Shown: positions 14,819 through 23,855 of the stretch, one piece after another
How the letters are laid out: every line of letters starts with the position of its first letter
Numbering within the stretch: position 1 is the first letter of the stretch
Source of the DNA: Aquitalea sp. LB_tupeE
GTDB taxonomy: Bacteria; Pseudomonadota; Gammaproteobacteria; Burkholderiales; Chromobacteriaceae
Assembly (NCBI RefSeq): GCF_013391415.1
Contig: NZ_JACAXB010000034.1
Location: 1 to 64,000, forward strand
Length of the DNA: 64,000 nt
Reading direction: 5' to 3'
Notes under the pieces: model-generated
Told to the model about the DNA's origin: nothing
What the model saw: the letters and a program-made list of their open reading frames with translations, nothing else
Databases searched by the model: none
Position numbers and translations under genes: made by a program

Positions 14819-15019
14819 ATGTACGTCTACACCCGCACCGAACCCGGCCTGCTCACCGTCGGCTTCTACGACCCCAAGGGCAACTGGATACCCGAAAGCG
14901 ACCACAGCAACCGTCACGCCGCTGCCGAACGCGTCGCCTATCTCAACGGCAAAGCCCAACACGGCCCGCCACCACACCAGGAGCAAGCATGTACATCAAC
15001 TGGCGTAACACCGACCTGA
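14819..15019 (+). CDS. Small early phage protein
   Basis: 66 residues from ATG 14819 with AAAAGGACA upstream. MYVYTRTEPGLLTVGFYDP then DSNRHAAAERVAYLNG-like composition is a compact alpha/beta protein seen in prophages of this group. Its last 31 bases overlap the next gene. Function unknown. Confidence 0.6.
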   Translation: MYVYTRTEPGLLTVGFYDPKGNWIPESDHSNRHAAAERVAYLNGKAQHGPPPHQEQACTSTGVTPT

Positions 15020-15138
15020 TCATCGGCCACATCAGCGAGGCCCTTGCCCAGCACCTGCGTCAGCGTGGCAAACGACTGCACTTTGAAGGCTGGAACCGCT
15101 GGGGCCAGCCCATCCACACCATGAGGCACTTCGCATGA
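14989..15138 (+). CDS. Small early phage protein (49 residues)
   Basis: From ATG 14989 with CCAGGAGCAAGC directly upstream. MYINWRNTDLIIGHISEALAQ then a basic HLRQRGKRLHFEGW region. It ends in an ATGA overlap with the next gene. Too short for confident family assignment; coupling and ribosome site support it. Confidence 0.5.
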   Translation: MYINWRNTDLIIGHISEALAQHLRQRGKRLHFEGWNRWGQPIHTMRHFA

Positions 15139-15329
15139 ACATTCAGCCCGTCTCATCCCGCTACCTGCGCCGCACCATCCTCGACGCCCGCGAAGCCCTG
15201 CTCTACGCCACAGCGCCGCCCACACTACCGGCCGAGGCCATCAGACAAGCCAGCGAACTGCGTCGCCGCCGCAACGACTACGACGACCGGCAGTTCTTCA
15301 AGGAACGCACCGCCGACGGCTACCAGTGA
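15135..15329 (+). CDS. Small early phage protein (64 residues)
   Basis: From ATG 15135 overlapping the previous stop. Arg-rich with a helical tail (AEAIRQASELRRRRNDYDDRQFF). Followed by a terminator, so it ends the first early transcript. Function unknown. Confidence 0.5.
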   Translation: MNIQPVSSRYLRRTILDAREALLYATAPPTLPAEAIRQASELRRRRNDYDDRQFFKERTADGYQ

Positions 15330-15355
15330 CCGCACGCCACGCCGCAACACCGCCC

Positions 15356-15379
15356 GCCCTCCACCGAGGGCCTTTTTTT
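15356..15379 (+). terminator. Terminator in the early region
   Basis: GCCCTC-cacc-GAGGGC then CTTTTTTT. Confidence 0.85.
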
Positions 15380-15419
15380 GCCCGCACCCCACCCGCGTGG
15401 AATAACACAGGAGCACACC

Positions 15420-15791
15420 ATGAACACCCTGCTACTCCAACACCAGATGCACAACGACCTGATCCAGCAAATCAGCAGCACCAGCCAGGCCGCTGCGCTC
15501 ATCACCCCCGAAGTCATCCAGCACACCGCCGCCATCGCCATGGCCCTGGACGGCAAAGTCACCGTTTACGCCAGCAGCAGCGGTCTGGACATCCACATCA
15601 ACGCCGACCCGGACACCCACCCCGACGCCCTGCAAATCGCCCTGGAGCAAAACCTGCCGCTGATCGAATACATCCACACCTGGTACAAGGACGACCAATA
15701 CGGTCCACGCAACATCTGCCTGGTGCGCAACGGCCCGGTGCAATACCTCTGCAGCAGCGCCATCACCCGCCCGGCCACGGAGCCCGTCTGA
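15420..15791 (+). CDS. Early phage protein of unknown function (123 residues)
   Basis: ATG 15420 with ACAGGAG upstream; an earlier in-frame start would lie in the terminator. MNTLLLQHQMHNDLIQQIS is helical, followed by GKVTVYASSSGLDIHINADP and YIHTWYKDDQYGPRNICLVRNG, a small alpha/beta fold. It ends in a TGATG overlap with the next gene. Confidence 0.55.
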   Translation: MNTLLLQHQMHNDLIQQISSTSQAAALITPEVIQHTAAIAMALDGKVTVYASSSGLDIHINADPDTHPDALQIALEQNLPLIEYIHTWYKDDQYGPRNICLVRNGPVQYLCSSAITRPATEPV

Positions 15792-15919
15792 TGCTGCGCG
15801 ACGTCCTGCTCTACATCTTCGGCCGAGGCCTGCTCTACGGCGGCCTCGCCACCCTCGCCCTGGCCCTGCTCGATGCACTGGCCGAAACCGCCAGCCGCCA
15901 AGGCTGGCTTCCACTCTAA
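15791..15919 (+). CDS. Single-span membrane peptide (42 residues)
   Basis: ATG 15791 overlaps the previous stop. The hydrophobic stretch YGGLATLALALLDALA after MLRDVLLYIFGRG gives one membrane helix. Function unknown. Confidence 0.45.
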   Translation: MLRDVLLYIFGRGLLYGGLATLALALLDALAETASRQGWLPL

Positions 15920-15937
15920 TCAAGCAAAGGAAAAACC

Positions 15938-16153
15938 ATGAGCACCAAGCTGCCTGCAGTCGATCCACGCCAACTACGCCGTCAGTTGGGCATGAACCAG
16001 TCCGAATTCTGGCAACGCATCGACGTCACCCAATCCGGCGGCAGCCGCTACGAAAGCGGCCGCCCCATGCCCAAACCGGTGCGCAGGTTGCTGGGGGTGG
16101 TGTACCTCAAGGAAACCGTCACACCGTTTACGCCGGAGACACACAACACCTGA
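15938..16153 (+). CDS. XRE-type HTH regulator (71 residues)
   Basis: ATG 15938 with AAAGGAAAAACC upstream. VDPRQLRRQLGMNQSEFWQRIDVTQSGGSRYESGRPMPKPV is a helix-turn-helix of the type that reads phage or host promoters. A single domain with a short tail. Probably a regulator of the early operon. Confidence 0.65.
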   Translation: MSTKLPAVDPRQLRRQLGMNQSEFWQRIDVTQSGGSRYESGRPMPKPVRRLLGVVYLKETVTPFTPETHNT

Positions 16154-16193
16154 CGCCCAATCTTGACCGGCACACATCGCACCAGGAGAAAAC

Positions 16194-16502
16194 TTGCCCT
16201 GCACCTGCCGCACTGATCTGGAAGCCAAGCTGCTGGAGCGCTTCAAGCAACAGCACCCTGACACCCAAAACCACCAGCTGGAAATTACCGGCTACGCCCT
16301 GGTACTGGGCGAAACACCGCAGGAGTACCCGGCCATGAAAGTCATTGCCACCCATACCGTCACCAGCAAAGCAGGCCGACAGCGGGAAAAGAAAGTCACT
16401 CAAAGCATGATCGGCCACTACTGCCCGTTTTGCGGAGAAGCTGTGCTGCACGACAAGGCGACACTCACCCTTGAAACGACTGCACACAACCAGCCTGGCT
16501 GA
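16194..16502 (+). CDS. Small phage protein with Cys pairs (TTG start)
   Basis: 102 residues from TTG 16194, chosen because AGGAGAAAAC directly precedes it. CTCRTDLEAKLLERFKQQHP near the start and CPFCGEAV near the end give two Cys pairs that could bind zinc. The region between has beta strands (HQLEITGYALVLGE, MKVIATHTVTS). Function unknown. Confidence 0.5.
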   Translation: MPCTCRTDLEAKLLERFKQQHPDTQNHQLEITGYALVLGETPQEYPAMKVIATHTVTSKAGRQREKKVTQSMIGHYCPFCGEAVLHDKATLTLETTAHNQPG

Positions 16503-16588
16503 TGATTTTCAACCTTAAACAGGCCGGCCAAACAACTGTTTCCACTTACAGAAACAGGTCCCGAATTGACATATAAAAGGAGTTTGAA

Positions 16589-16774
16589 ATGCGCGGAAAG
16601 CTACTAACCATCAAGGAAATCTCGGAGTTAACCGGCTGGCACAAGAGCACCATCTACCGTAAGATTAAGGACAAAACTTTCCCGGCCCCGGTCAAGTACG
16701 AATTCTCATCTCGATGGCCTGAAGAAATCTATCTCGAATGGAAGAACAAGCCCATCGAACAGCAATGTGAGTAA
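16589..16774 (+). CDS. AlpA-family regulator/excisionase-like protein
   Basis: 61 residues from ATG 16589. LTIKEISELTGWHKSTIYRKIKDKTFPAPVKYEFSSRWPEEIYLEWKN is the MerR-like winged helix of AlpA proteins, which act as excisionases or integrase activators. It is the last gene before trpG, next to the presumed right attachment site; no integrase is adjacent in the window. Confidence 0.75.
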   Translation: MRGKLLTIKEISELTGWHKSTIYRKIKDKTFPAPVKYEFSSRWPEEIYLEWKNKPIEQQCE

Positions 16775-16839
16775 TGTTGTGAGTAACGGGCTGCAATATC
16801 GACAAATAAAGTCAATCAATACAGGGTGTTAAGCTAAAT

Positions 16840-17409
16840 ATGTTACTCATGATCGACAACTACGACTCCTTTACTTATAACCTGGTGCAGTATTTCAGTG
16901 AGCTTAAGCAGGAAGTCCGCGTTTATCGCAATGATGAAATCACCATTGAAGAGATTGAAGCGCTGGCACCGCAATATCTGGTGATCTCCCCCGGCCCGTG
17001 CACGCCAAACGAAGCAGGTATTTCGGTGGCAGCTATCCAGCACTTTGCTGGCAAGTTGCCCATCATGGGGGTTTGCCTGGGTCATCAGGGAATTGGCCAG
17101 GCCTTCGGCGGCAAGATCATTCATGCCAAACAACTGATGCACGGCAAGGTGTCGCCGGTGCATCATCATGATATCGGCATGTTCCGTGGTCTGCCCAACC
17201 CGGTTAACTGCACCCGCTATCACTCGCTGGTGATTGAGCGCGAGTCCTTGCCGGACTGCCTGGAAATCACCGCATGGACCGAAGATGGCGAAATCATGGG
17301 CGTACGTCACAAAACCTTGCCGATCGAGGGTGTACAGTTTCACCCGGAATCCATCCTGACCGAGCACGGTCATCAGATGCTGGACAACTTCCTCAAGGAA
17401 TTTGCCTGA
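16840..17409 (+). CDS. trpG: Anthranilate synthase/aminodeoxychorismate synthase glutamine amidotransferase
   Basis: 189 residues, full length for a class I amidotransferase. It transfers ammonia from glutamine to chorismate with TrpE (or PabB). The oxyanion motif [11 protein letters not shown], nucleophile Cys79 in GVCLGHQ, and His168/Glu170 in GVQFHPES are all present. The start ATG 16840 lies 65 bases after the prophage AlpA gene, so expression depends on prophage DNA or a promoter in this short gap. No trpE or trpC is in the window. Confidence 0.93.
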   Translation: MLLMIDNYDSFTYNLVQYFSELKQEVRVYRNDEITIEEIEALAPQYLVISPGPCTPNEAGISVAAIQHFAGKLPIMGVCLGHQGIGQAFGGKIIHAKQLMHGKVSPVHHHDIGMFRGLPNPVNCTRYHSLVIERESLPDCLEITAWTEDGEIMGVRHKTLPIEGVQFHPESILTEHGHQMLDNFLKEFA

Positions 17410-17421
17410 ACAATAGCGACA

Positions 17422-17440
17422 CCTCGCTGTTGCAGCGAGG
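17422..17440 (+). terminator. Hairpin between trpG and trpD
   Basis: CCTCGCTG-ttg-CAGCGAGG followed by TTCTTG. Stable, but the T tract is weak, so partial termination or an RNA-processing site is as likely as full termination. Confidence 0.45.
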
Positions 17441-17498
17441 TTCTTGCCTGTGACGGTCTGCTTTCTGTGCCGGCCATTGTGAATCTAAGGATATCTGC

Positions 17499-18527
17499 AT
17501 GCTTACCCCTCAGGCCGCTCTGAATCGGCTGATTGATGGCAACGAACTGTTTTTTGACGAAATGCTGGATCTGATGCGTCAGATCATGCGTGGCGAACTG
17601 ACCCCGGCACAAACCGCAGCCATCCTGATCGGCCTGCGTACCAAAGTGGAAAGCGTGTCGGAAATTGCCGCTGCGGCCACGGTAATGCGCGAATTCGCAA
17701 CGCCAGTGCCGGTGACCCGTCATGATCATCTGATCGACACTTGCGGCACCGGTGGTGACAAGAGCCATACCTTCAACATTTCCACCACTGCTGCATTTGT
17801 GGCTGCCGCTGCCGGCGCGCGCGTGGCCAAACATGGCGGCCGTTCGGTGTCGTCAAGTTCTGGCAGCGCCGATGTGCTGGAACTGCTGGGCGTCAACCTG
17901 AACCTGACCCCGGAACAAGTTGCCCGTTGCATTGATGAAATCGGTGTCGGTTTCATGTTCGCCCCCAACCACCACAGTGCCATGAAGCATGTAGCCCCCA
18001 TTCGCAAGGAGTTGGGCGCACGTACCATTTTCAATATTCTCGGCCCGCTGACCAACCCTGCCGGGGCTGATCATCAGGTGATGGGTGTGTTTCACCCCGA
18101 CTTGGTGGGCATCCAGTCGCGCGTGCTCAAGCAACTGGGCAGCAAGCACGTGATGATTGTGCACGGGCAGGACGGGCTGGATGAAATTACCCTCAGCGCC
18201 TGCACGCTGGTGGCCGAGTTAAAAGATGGCCGCATTGAAGAATACACACTGGACCCGCGCGAGCTTGGCTTTACATTCTTCGAGCTCAAGGAAATCCAGG
18301 CCGGTACTGCTGCAGAATCGCGCGACATTTTGCTGTCGGTACTGGATAATCAGCCCGGCCCCGCTTACGACATTGTCGTACTCAATGCCGGCGCAGCCAT
18401 TTATACTGCCGATGTTTGTGCCAGCCTGAGCGAGGGGATTGCACTGGCGCGCCAGGTACTGCGCGAGGGCAAGGCCCGGCAGAAGCTGGAGCAGTTGATC
18501 AAGCTCAGCCAGTCCTTGTCTGCCTGA
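17499..18527 (+). CDS. trpD: Anthranilate phosphoribosyltransferase
   Basis: 342 residues, normal length. Joins anthranilate to PRPP in the second tryptophan step. The PRPP/anthranilate loop [17 protein letters not shown] is at about residues 80-95, with [18 protein letters not shown] and the [12 protein letters not shown] stretch downstream. It is 89 bases after trpG and probably on the same transcript. trpC, often next, is not here; an unrelated sugar-phosphate mutase follows after a terminator. Confidence 0.95.
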   Translation: MLTPQAALNRLIDGNELFFDEMLDLMRQIMRGELTPAQTAAILIGLRTKVESVSEIAAAATVMREFATPVPVTRHDHLIDTCGTGGDKSHTFNISTTAAFVAAAAGARVAKHGGRSVSSSSGSADVLELLGVNLNLTPEQVARCIDEIGVGFMFAPNHHSAMKHVAPIRKELGARTIFNILGPLTNPAGADHQVMGVFHPDLVGIQSRVLKQLGSKHVMIVHGQDGLDEITLSACTLVAELKDGRIEEYTLDPRELGFTFFELKEIQAGTAAESRDILLSVLDNQPGPAYDIVVLNAGAAIYTADVCASLSEGIALARQVLREGKARQKLEQLIKLSQSLSA

Positions 18528-18547
18528 GTTTTATACTTTTTTTTTCG

Positions 18548-18575
18548 CGGCCGTCATTGCCCGACGGCCGGTTTT
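18548..18575 (+). terminator. Terminator after trpD
   Basis: CGGCCGTC-attgccc-GACGGCCG then GTTTT. Confidence 0.75.
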
Positions 18576-18609
18576 ACTGATTTCTGTTTACGAGATTTTG
18601 CCTACCATC

Positions 18610-19986
18610 ATGAGCACACCGTCCAAAGACATTTTCAAGGCCTACGATATCCGTGGCATCGTCGGCAAGACCCTGACTGTTGAAGTGGCCCGCCAGATCG
18701 GCCACGCCATTGGCTCAGAAGCCCAAGTCCGCAAGGTGAAAGCCATTGTGATCGGCCGTGATGGCCGCCTGTCCGGCCCGGACCTGAGCGAAGCACTGGC
18801 CACGGGTATTCGCGCTGCGGGCGTGGATGTGATTGATGTGGGCCGGGTAGCCACCCCGATGCTGTATTTTGCCGCTTACGAGCTGGGCACCTTGTCCGGC
18901 GTGATGGTGACCGGCAGCCACAACCCGCCGGATTACAACGGCTTCAAAATGATGCTGGCTGGCGATACCCTGGCCGGCGACGATATCCAGGGCCTGTTCC
19001 AGCGTATCAAGGACCAAGACCTGAGCCACGGCGAAGGCAGCTATCGCACGCACGATATCGTGGATGCCTATCTGGACCGCATCACCAGCGACATCAAGCT
19101 GGAGCGAAATATGAATATCGTGGTGGATTGCGGCAATGGCGTGGCGGGTGCTTTTGCGCCGGTTCTGTTCCGCCGCCTGGGCTGCCGCGTACGCGAGCTG
19201 TTCTGCGAAGTGGATGGTACCTTCCCCAATCACCATCCGGACCCGGCCAAACCGGAAAACCTGCAAGATGTGATCGAAGCGCTGGCCAAGACCGACTCCG
19301 AACTGGGCCTGGCTTTCGACGGTGATGGTGACCGCCTGGGCGTGGTCACCAAGGATGGCAACATCATCTGGCCGGATCGCCAGCTGATGCTGTTTGCCGC
19401 TGATGTGCTGGAGCGCAACCCGAAGGCCAAGATCATCTACGACGTCAAATCCACCCGTCTGCTCAAGCCGTGGATTCTGGAAAACGGCGGCGAGCCGGTG
19501 ATGGCCCGTACCGGTCATAGCTTCATCAAGGCCAAGATCAAAGAAACCGGTGCTCTGCTAGCCGGCGAAATGAGCGGCCACGTGTTCTTCAAGGAGCGCT
19601 GGTATGGCTTTGATGACGGCATGTACGCTGGCGTGCGCCTGCTGGAAGTGCTGTCGCGCGTGGAAGATCCCAGCGCCGTGCTCAACGCCCTGCCCAATGC
19701 CATTTCCACGCCGGAACTCAACCTCAAGATGAAGGCTGAAGGCGAAAACCACGCGCTGATCGCCAAGCTGCAGGCATCGGCCAAGTTCGAAGGTGCTGAC
19801 GAAGTGAATACGCTGGACGGCCTGCGTGTCGAGTATGCCGACGGCTTTGGCCTGGCGCGCGCCTCCAACACCACACCGGTGATCGTGCTGCGTTTTGAAG
19901 CGGACAATGCCGAGGCGCTGGAGCGCATCAAGGCCGACTTCCGTCGCGTACTGTCTGCCGCCACGGATGCCGCGCTGCCGTTCTGA
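18610..19986 (+). CDS. Phosphomannomutase/phosphoglucomutase
   Basis: 458 residues from ATG 18610; an in-frame TTG four codons upstream is less likely. It interconverts hexose 1- and 6-phosphates for nucleotide-sugar supply. The four signature loops are present: phosphoserine Ser103 in TGSHNPPDYNG, the metal loop DGDGDR (237-242), the sugar-binding GEMSGH and the terminal phosphate-binding RASNTTPVIVLRFE. AlgC/ManB-type alpha-D-phosphohexomutase; which sugar dominates cannot be told. It stands alone between terminator and prmB. Confidence 0.9.
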   Translation: MSTPSKDIFKAYDIRGIVGKTLTVEVARQIGHAIGSEAQVRKVKAIVIGRDGRLSGPDLSEALATGIRAAGVDVIDVGRVATPMLYFAAYELGTLSGVMVTGSHNPPDYNGFKMMLAGDTLAGDDIQGLFQRIKDQDLSHGEGSYRTHDIVDAYLDRITSDIKLERNMNIVVDCGNGVAGAFAPVLFRRLGCRVRELFCEVDGTFPNHHPDPAKPENLQDVIEALAKTDSELGLAFDGDGDRLGVVTKDGNIIWPDRQLMLFAADVLERNPKAKIIYDVKSTRLLKPWILENGGEPVMARTGHSFIKAKIKETGALLAGEMSGHVFFKERWYGFDDGMYAGVRLLEVLSRVEDPSAVLNALPNAISTPELNLKMKAEGENHALIAKLQASAKFEGADEVNTLDGLRVEYADGFGLARASNTTPVIVLRFEADNAEALERIKADFRRVLSAATDAALPF

Positions 19987-20183
19987 GCCAACTGGATTGC
20001 GCGACAGCGACCTGGAACTCACCATAGGCGCAATCTGCAAGATACAGACGTAGTACGGTAATGGTCGCTTGGCTATAATGGCGACCAAACCAGACTACCG
20101 AACCAGAACACAAGGGACATGGCAAGCCATGTCCCTTGTCATTATCAGCAGGGTGTTTCCTGCCCTGCCAAGAAAGGACAAGC

Positions 20184-21104
20184 ATGTACGCACAGGCTGC
20201 CAGCAGCTTTAGCACCGTACGCGATCTGCTGCGTTTTGCGGTGTCGCGTTTCAATCAGGCCGGACTCACCTATGGCCACGGCACCGACAATGCCCACGAC
20301 GAAGCCGCCTACCTCATCCTCACCACACTGAAGCTGCCAATCGACCGGCTGGAGCCCTACCTGGATGCTCGCCTGCTGCCTACCGAAGTCAAGGACGTGG
20401 TGGACCTGATCGAACGCCGTGCTGAAGAAAAAGTGCCGGTGGCCTACCTCACCCACGAAGCCTGGCAGGGTGAATTCAGCTTCTATGTGGACGAACGCGT
20501 GCTGGTGCCGCGCTCTTTTATCTACGAACTGCTGGGCGAACCGCTGCAACCGTGGATTGAACATCCCGAACTGGTACATCGCGCGCTGGACTTGTGCACC
20601 GGCTCCGGCTGCCTGGCCATTCAACTGGCCCATCATTATCCGGATGCCGAAGTCGACGCCGTCGATATTTCGCTGGATGCACTGGAAGTCGCGGCCATCA
20701 ATGTGCAGAACTACGGCCTGGAGGATCAGATTCAGCTGATTCACAGCGACCTGTGCGAAGGCTTGGAAGAACCCTACGACCTGATCATCGCCAACCCGCC
20801 GTATGTGGACGCCGAGTCGGTAGACGCGCTGCCGCAGGAATACCTGCACGAGCCTGAAATTGCCTTGGGTTCGGGCGAAGATGGTCTGGATGCCACCCGT
20901 GAAATCCTGCGCCGCGCACCAGATCTGCTGACCGAACATGGCGTGCTGCTGGTGGAAATCGGCCATAACCGTGACATGCTGGAAGAGTGCTTTCCCAATC
21001 TGCCCTTCATGTGGATGGAAACCGCCAGCGGCGATGGCTTTGTCTTCCTGCTGACCCGCGACGACCTGATCAAGGGCCTGGAACTGGATGCCGCCGCCGA
21101 GTAA
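20184..21104 (+). CDS. prmB: Ribosomal protein L3 glutamine methyltransferase
   Basis: 306 residues from ATG 20184 with AGAAAGGACA upstream; in-frame codons further upstream lack a ribosome site. A SAM-dependent N5-glutamine methyltransferase: an N-terminal helical domain, then LDLCTGSGCLAIQLA as motif I and the catalytic NPPYVDAESV. Distinguished from PrmC by the PYLDARLLPTEVKDVV region and QEYLHEPEIALGSGEDGLD. It modifies L3 during ribosome assembly. Confidence 0.88.
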   Translation: MYAQAASSFSTVRDLLRFAVSRFNQAGLTYGHGTDNAHDEAAYLILTTLKLPIDRLEPYLDARLLPTEVKDVVDLIERRAEEKVPVAYLTHEAWQGEFSFYVDERVLVPRSFIYELLGEPLQPWIEHPELVHRALDLCTGSGCLAIQLAHHYPDAEVDAVDISLDALEVAAINVQNYGLEDQIQLIHSDLCEGLEEPYDLIIANPPYVDAESVDALPQEYLHEPEIALGSGEDGLDATREILRRAPDLLTEHGVLLVEIGHNRDMLEECFPNLPFMWMETASGDGFVFLLTRDDLIKGLELDAAAE

Positions 21105-21121
21105 AGCCTGGTCCCAAATGA

Positions 21122-21147
21122 AAAAGCCGGACATCGTCCGGCTTTTT
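21122..21147. terminator. Bidirectional terminator between prmB and argO
   Basis: AAAAGCCGGAC-atc-GTCCGGCTTTTTT serves both convergent genes. Confidence 0.85.
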
Positions 21148-21166
21148 TGCATTCTGCAGTGGCAAC

Positions 21167-21790
21167 CTAGTGTGTAAAGCCGTAATTCCAGACCAACAAA
21201 CTGCTGGTGAACAGCATGATCAGGCCAATGGCACAGTCAAGAATGCGCCAGCTTCGCTCTTGCTGGAACAACGGCGCCAGCTTGCTGGCAAAAAATCCGA
21301 TCCCGACAAACCAGCTGACCGAGGCGGTAATGCTGCCCAGGATAAAAGATGGTGCCGACTGACTACCGTATACCGAAGCCACGCTGCCGATCAGGATGAC
21401 CGTATCCAGCCACACATAGGGGTTCAGCAAAGTCACCAGCAAAATGGTGCGAATCGCCTTTTTCCTGTCCCGTTCCACCGAACCATCCAGTTTCAGCGCT
21501 CCCGGATGCAGCGCAGCCCGGAAGGACTTGAAACCCAGCCATAATAAGAAACCGGCCCCCAGCCAGGCAACGGTCTGTACAAACCCGGGAATGGCACCAA
21601 TGATTTTGCCCATGCCCAATACCCCGCAGCTGATAAGAATGACATCCGCCACAATGCAGATCAGCATAATGGGCAAAATGTGACTGCGACCAATCCCCTG
21701 CCGGATAATAAAAGCGTTTTGCGGGCCGATTCCCACGATCTGACTACCGGAAAGGCCGAGCGCGGCCAGATACACACTCAAATTGAACAT
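21167..21790 (-). CDS. LysE/ArgO-type amino-acid exporter
   Basis: 207 residues, six predicted membrane helices. The N-terminal LGLSGSQIVGIGPQNAFIIRQGI carries the family GPQNAF motif, and LVTLLNPYVWLDTVILIGS is the second conserved segment. It exports basic amino acids such as arginine or lysine. In many proteobacteria ArgP controls it; an ArgP-like gene is at 27089 but not adjacent. It lies downstream of the LysR gene in the same direction, with 124 AT-rich bases between that probably hold its promoter. Confidence 0.85.
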   Translation of the reverse strand: MFNLSVYLAALGLSGSQIVGIGPQNAFIIRQGIGRSHILPIMLICIVADVILISCGVLGMGKIIGAIPGFVQTVAWLGAGFLLWLGFKSFRAALHPGALKLDGSVERDRKKAIRTILLVTLLNPYVWLDTVILIGSVASVYGSQSAPSFILGSITASVSWFVGIGFFASKLAPLFQQERSWRILDCAIGLIMLFTSSLLVWNYGFTH

Positions 21791-21914
21791 ATTTTTCCTG
21801 CTGCACTGCAGTTTGCTGCCCTATCGGCCAGACCTGCTTGATTGACAATGCTCACAGACTAATGCGACGGCGATAAAAAGTTAAACTAATAATTTTTATA
21901 TGTAATAAGTATTT

Positions 21915-22856
21915 CTAATTTTTATTCACGGACTCGACCGTGTGGTACTCCAGCAGGGCAGGCAATTCACGCTTCACGAAGTCGATCAGGGCCCGCACCG
22001 CCGGCGACAAGCCGCGCCGACTCGGGTACAGCATGACCAGTCGACCATCGCGGCTATGCCAATCTGGCAGCAACAGCTGTAACTGTCCGTCGGCCAACTC
22101 CTGGGTGCAGGCATACAAAGGCAGGTCGGCAATGCCGATACCGGCCAGGGCAGCCTGCTTAAGGGTGGGAATATGGTCGCTACGCAACAAGACATTCATC
22201 TGCAAGTCGCAACTTAGCCCAGCATCACTCCGTAAACGCAAGACATCACTGCCATCTCCTTGCGGCGCAAACAGCAAGGCATTGTGACCTGCCAACAGTT
22301 GCGGCTGCAGAACACCACTTAATGCCAGAGCTGGCGCAGCCAGCAGGCCCCAGCGGGCAATGCACAAGGGAAGCTGAACCAGGCTGGAGGGCAGCAAGGC
22401 TTGGTTCACACCTCGCACCACCACATCCACCCCCTCTTCGAGCAAATCCACTTGGCGATTGCAAGCCTGTACCGCCAGACGCACCTTGGGGTAATGCAGC
22501 ATGAACTGCGGCAACAAACGTGACAGCACGGCATCGGCAATGGCCACCGGCATGCTCAGCCGTACCGTACCGCTAGGCTCCTGCATGCGTTGCCTGACCG
22601 CCTGCTCCCCCGCGCGGGCCTCGGCCAGCATGGCCTGGCAGTGAACATAAAGAGCCTCCCCTGCATCGGTCAGGCTCAGCGCACGTGGCCCCCGCTGCAG
22701 CAAACGCGTGCCCAAACGCTCTTCCAGCAGGCTGACGCGTCGTGACAGCCTGGATTTTGGCAGACCCAGCGCGCGTGCCGCCGCACTGAAACCCTGGCGT
22801 TGCACCACTTGGGCAAACAAAAACAAATCATTCAGATCCAGTGGTAGCGCAGTCAT
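21915..22856 (-). CDS. LysR-type regulator, divergent from the isochorismatase cluster
   Basis: 313 residues from ATG 22856, chosen for the GGGAGGGGTG site. The N-terminal helix-turn-helix is DLFLFAQVVQRQGFSAAARALGLPKSRLSRRVSLLEERLG; the rest is a substrate-binding domain of the AaeR/CrgA-like group. It is divergently placed 188 bases from the isochorismatase gene, with an inverted repeat in the gap, so it most likely controls that operon and itself. The inducer is unknown; quinones or aromatic compounds are plausible given the pirin-like and ABM genes. Confidence 0.85.
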   Translation of the reverse strand: MTALPLDLNDLFLFAQVVQRQGFSAAARALGLPKSRLSRRVSLLEERLGTRLLQRGPRALSLTDAGEALYVHCQAMLAEARAGEQAVRQRMQEPSGTVRLSMPVAIADAVLSRLLPQFMLHYPKVRLAVQACNRQVDLLEEGVDVVVRGVNQALLPSSLVQLPLCIARWGLLAAPALALSGVLQPQLLAGHNALLFAPQGDGSDVLRLRSDAGLSCDLQMNVLLRSDHIPTLKQAALAGIGIADLPLYACTQELADGQLQLLLPDWHSRDGRLVMLYPSRRGLSPAVRALIDFVKRELPALLEYHTVESVNKN

Positions 22857-22883
22857 CACCCCTCCCGTTTTCATCATCTTAAT

Positions 22884-22899
22884 GTTCCATTGATGGAAC
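22884..22899. promoter_or_regulatory. Probable LysR operator
   Basis: GTTCCAT-tg-ATGGAAC is a perfect 7-base inverted repeat in the gap between the LysR gene and its divergent target, just upstream of the regulator's start. Confidence 0.55.
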
Positions 22900-23044
22900 G
22901 ATAAACAAGACTTTTCCTATTTTTTTGCCCCTGCCGCACTACGCATACTATGTCCACGCATCCAGGCCTTGAGGACAGCTCCAACCAAGCAGGCCTCATG
23001 ACAAGCACGCAAGCTGCATACCACTCACATACAAGGACTTCGCC

Positions 23045-23770
23045 ATGAAACTTCGTCACATCCTGAACGCCACCCTGTTTGGTCTTGCCACCCTCTCTGC
23101 CGCCAGCATTTCCCTGCCAGTGGCTGCCGCAACAACCGTTGCCGCCACCCAGCAAAACGCCAACCTCAGCATGCTGTCGCGTGACAATGCCGTGCTGCTG
23201 CTGGTGGATCATCAGGTAGGTCTGATCAGCGGTGTGCGCGATACCACGGTGGGTGATCTGAAACATAACGTGGTTGCACTGGCCAAGGCTGCGCGTACCC
23301 TGGGCGTGCCGGTCATCGTGACGGCTACCATGCCGGACGGCATGTGGGGCCCGACCATGCCGGAACTGACCGCCGCCTTGCCGGGTGTACAAGTCATCAG
23401 CCGCACCATGATCAATGCCTGGGATGACCCGAAAGTACGTGCTGCCATTGAAAAAACCGGCCGCAAGCAAATCATCGTGGCTGGGGTTTCGCTGGAAATC
23501 TGCGCCAGCTTCCCGGCCTTATCAGCCAAGGCTGCTGGCTACGACACCCGTGTAGTACTGGATGCCTCCGGCACCTTTAACGAAGCCAAGCGTACTGCTG
23601 GCCTGCAACGCCTGCTGGGTGCCGGCATTCCGGTCACCGACTATGCCACTGCAGCGGTGGAAATGCTGCGCAGCAATACCGACCCCAAGGCACACGATGT
23701 CTATAGCGACCTGGATATGCCGTTCGCCACCCTGGTATGGCAGATGCAAAGCGGTTTCACCAAGAAATAA
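23045..23770 (+). CDS. Secreted isochorismatase-family hydrolase (YcaC-like)
   Basis: 241 residues with an N-terminal signal sequence (about 1-29, HILNATLFGLATLSAASISLPVAAA), unusual for a family that is mostly cytoplasmic. The core has Asp55 in LLLVDHQVGL and the nucleophile Cys153 in VAGVSLEICASFPALS. The position often held by Lys reads Arg120, with INAWDDP after it as in YcaC. Substrate unknown. First gene of a LysR-controlled set followed by SDR, ABM, pirin and MFS genes. Confidence 0.8.
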   Translation: MKLRHILNATLFGLATLSAASISLPVAAATTVAATQQNANLSMLSRDNAVLLLVDHQVGLISGVRDTTVGDLKHNVVALAKAARTLGVPVIVTATMPDGMWGPTMPELTAALPGVQVISRTMINAWDDPKVRAAIEKTGRKQIIVAGVSLEICASFPALSAKAAGYDTRVVLDASGTFNEAKRTAGLQRLLGAGIPVTDYATAAVEMLRSNTDPKAHDVYSDLDMPFATLVWQMQSGFTKK

Positions 23771-23855
23771 GCCAGTATGTTGACTACAGCCAGTGCGCCT
23801 TTGGCAGTGCTGGCTGCGGACACCTTTATATCAAAACAGGCAGGTCAGATTCATC

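Larger units (their letters stand above)
1..16774. mobile_element. HK97-type prophage, right-hand part (left end outside window)
   Basis: Packaging and head genes on the minus strand, a divergent repressor/Cro-like switch near 12.5 kb and short early genes on the plus strand form a lambdoid-style prophage. The right limit lies between the AlpA-like gene (ends 16774) and trpG (16840). Tail and lysis genes, the left attachment site and any integrase are not in the window, so integrity cannot be judged. The prophage abuts trpG, so whatever normally precedes trpG (often trpE) lies beyond the prophage or elsewhere. Confidence 0.85.
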
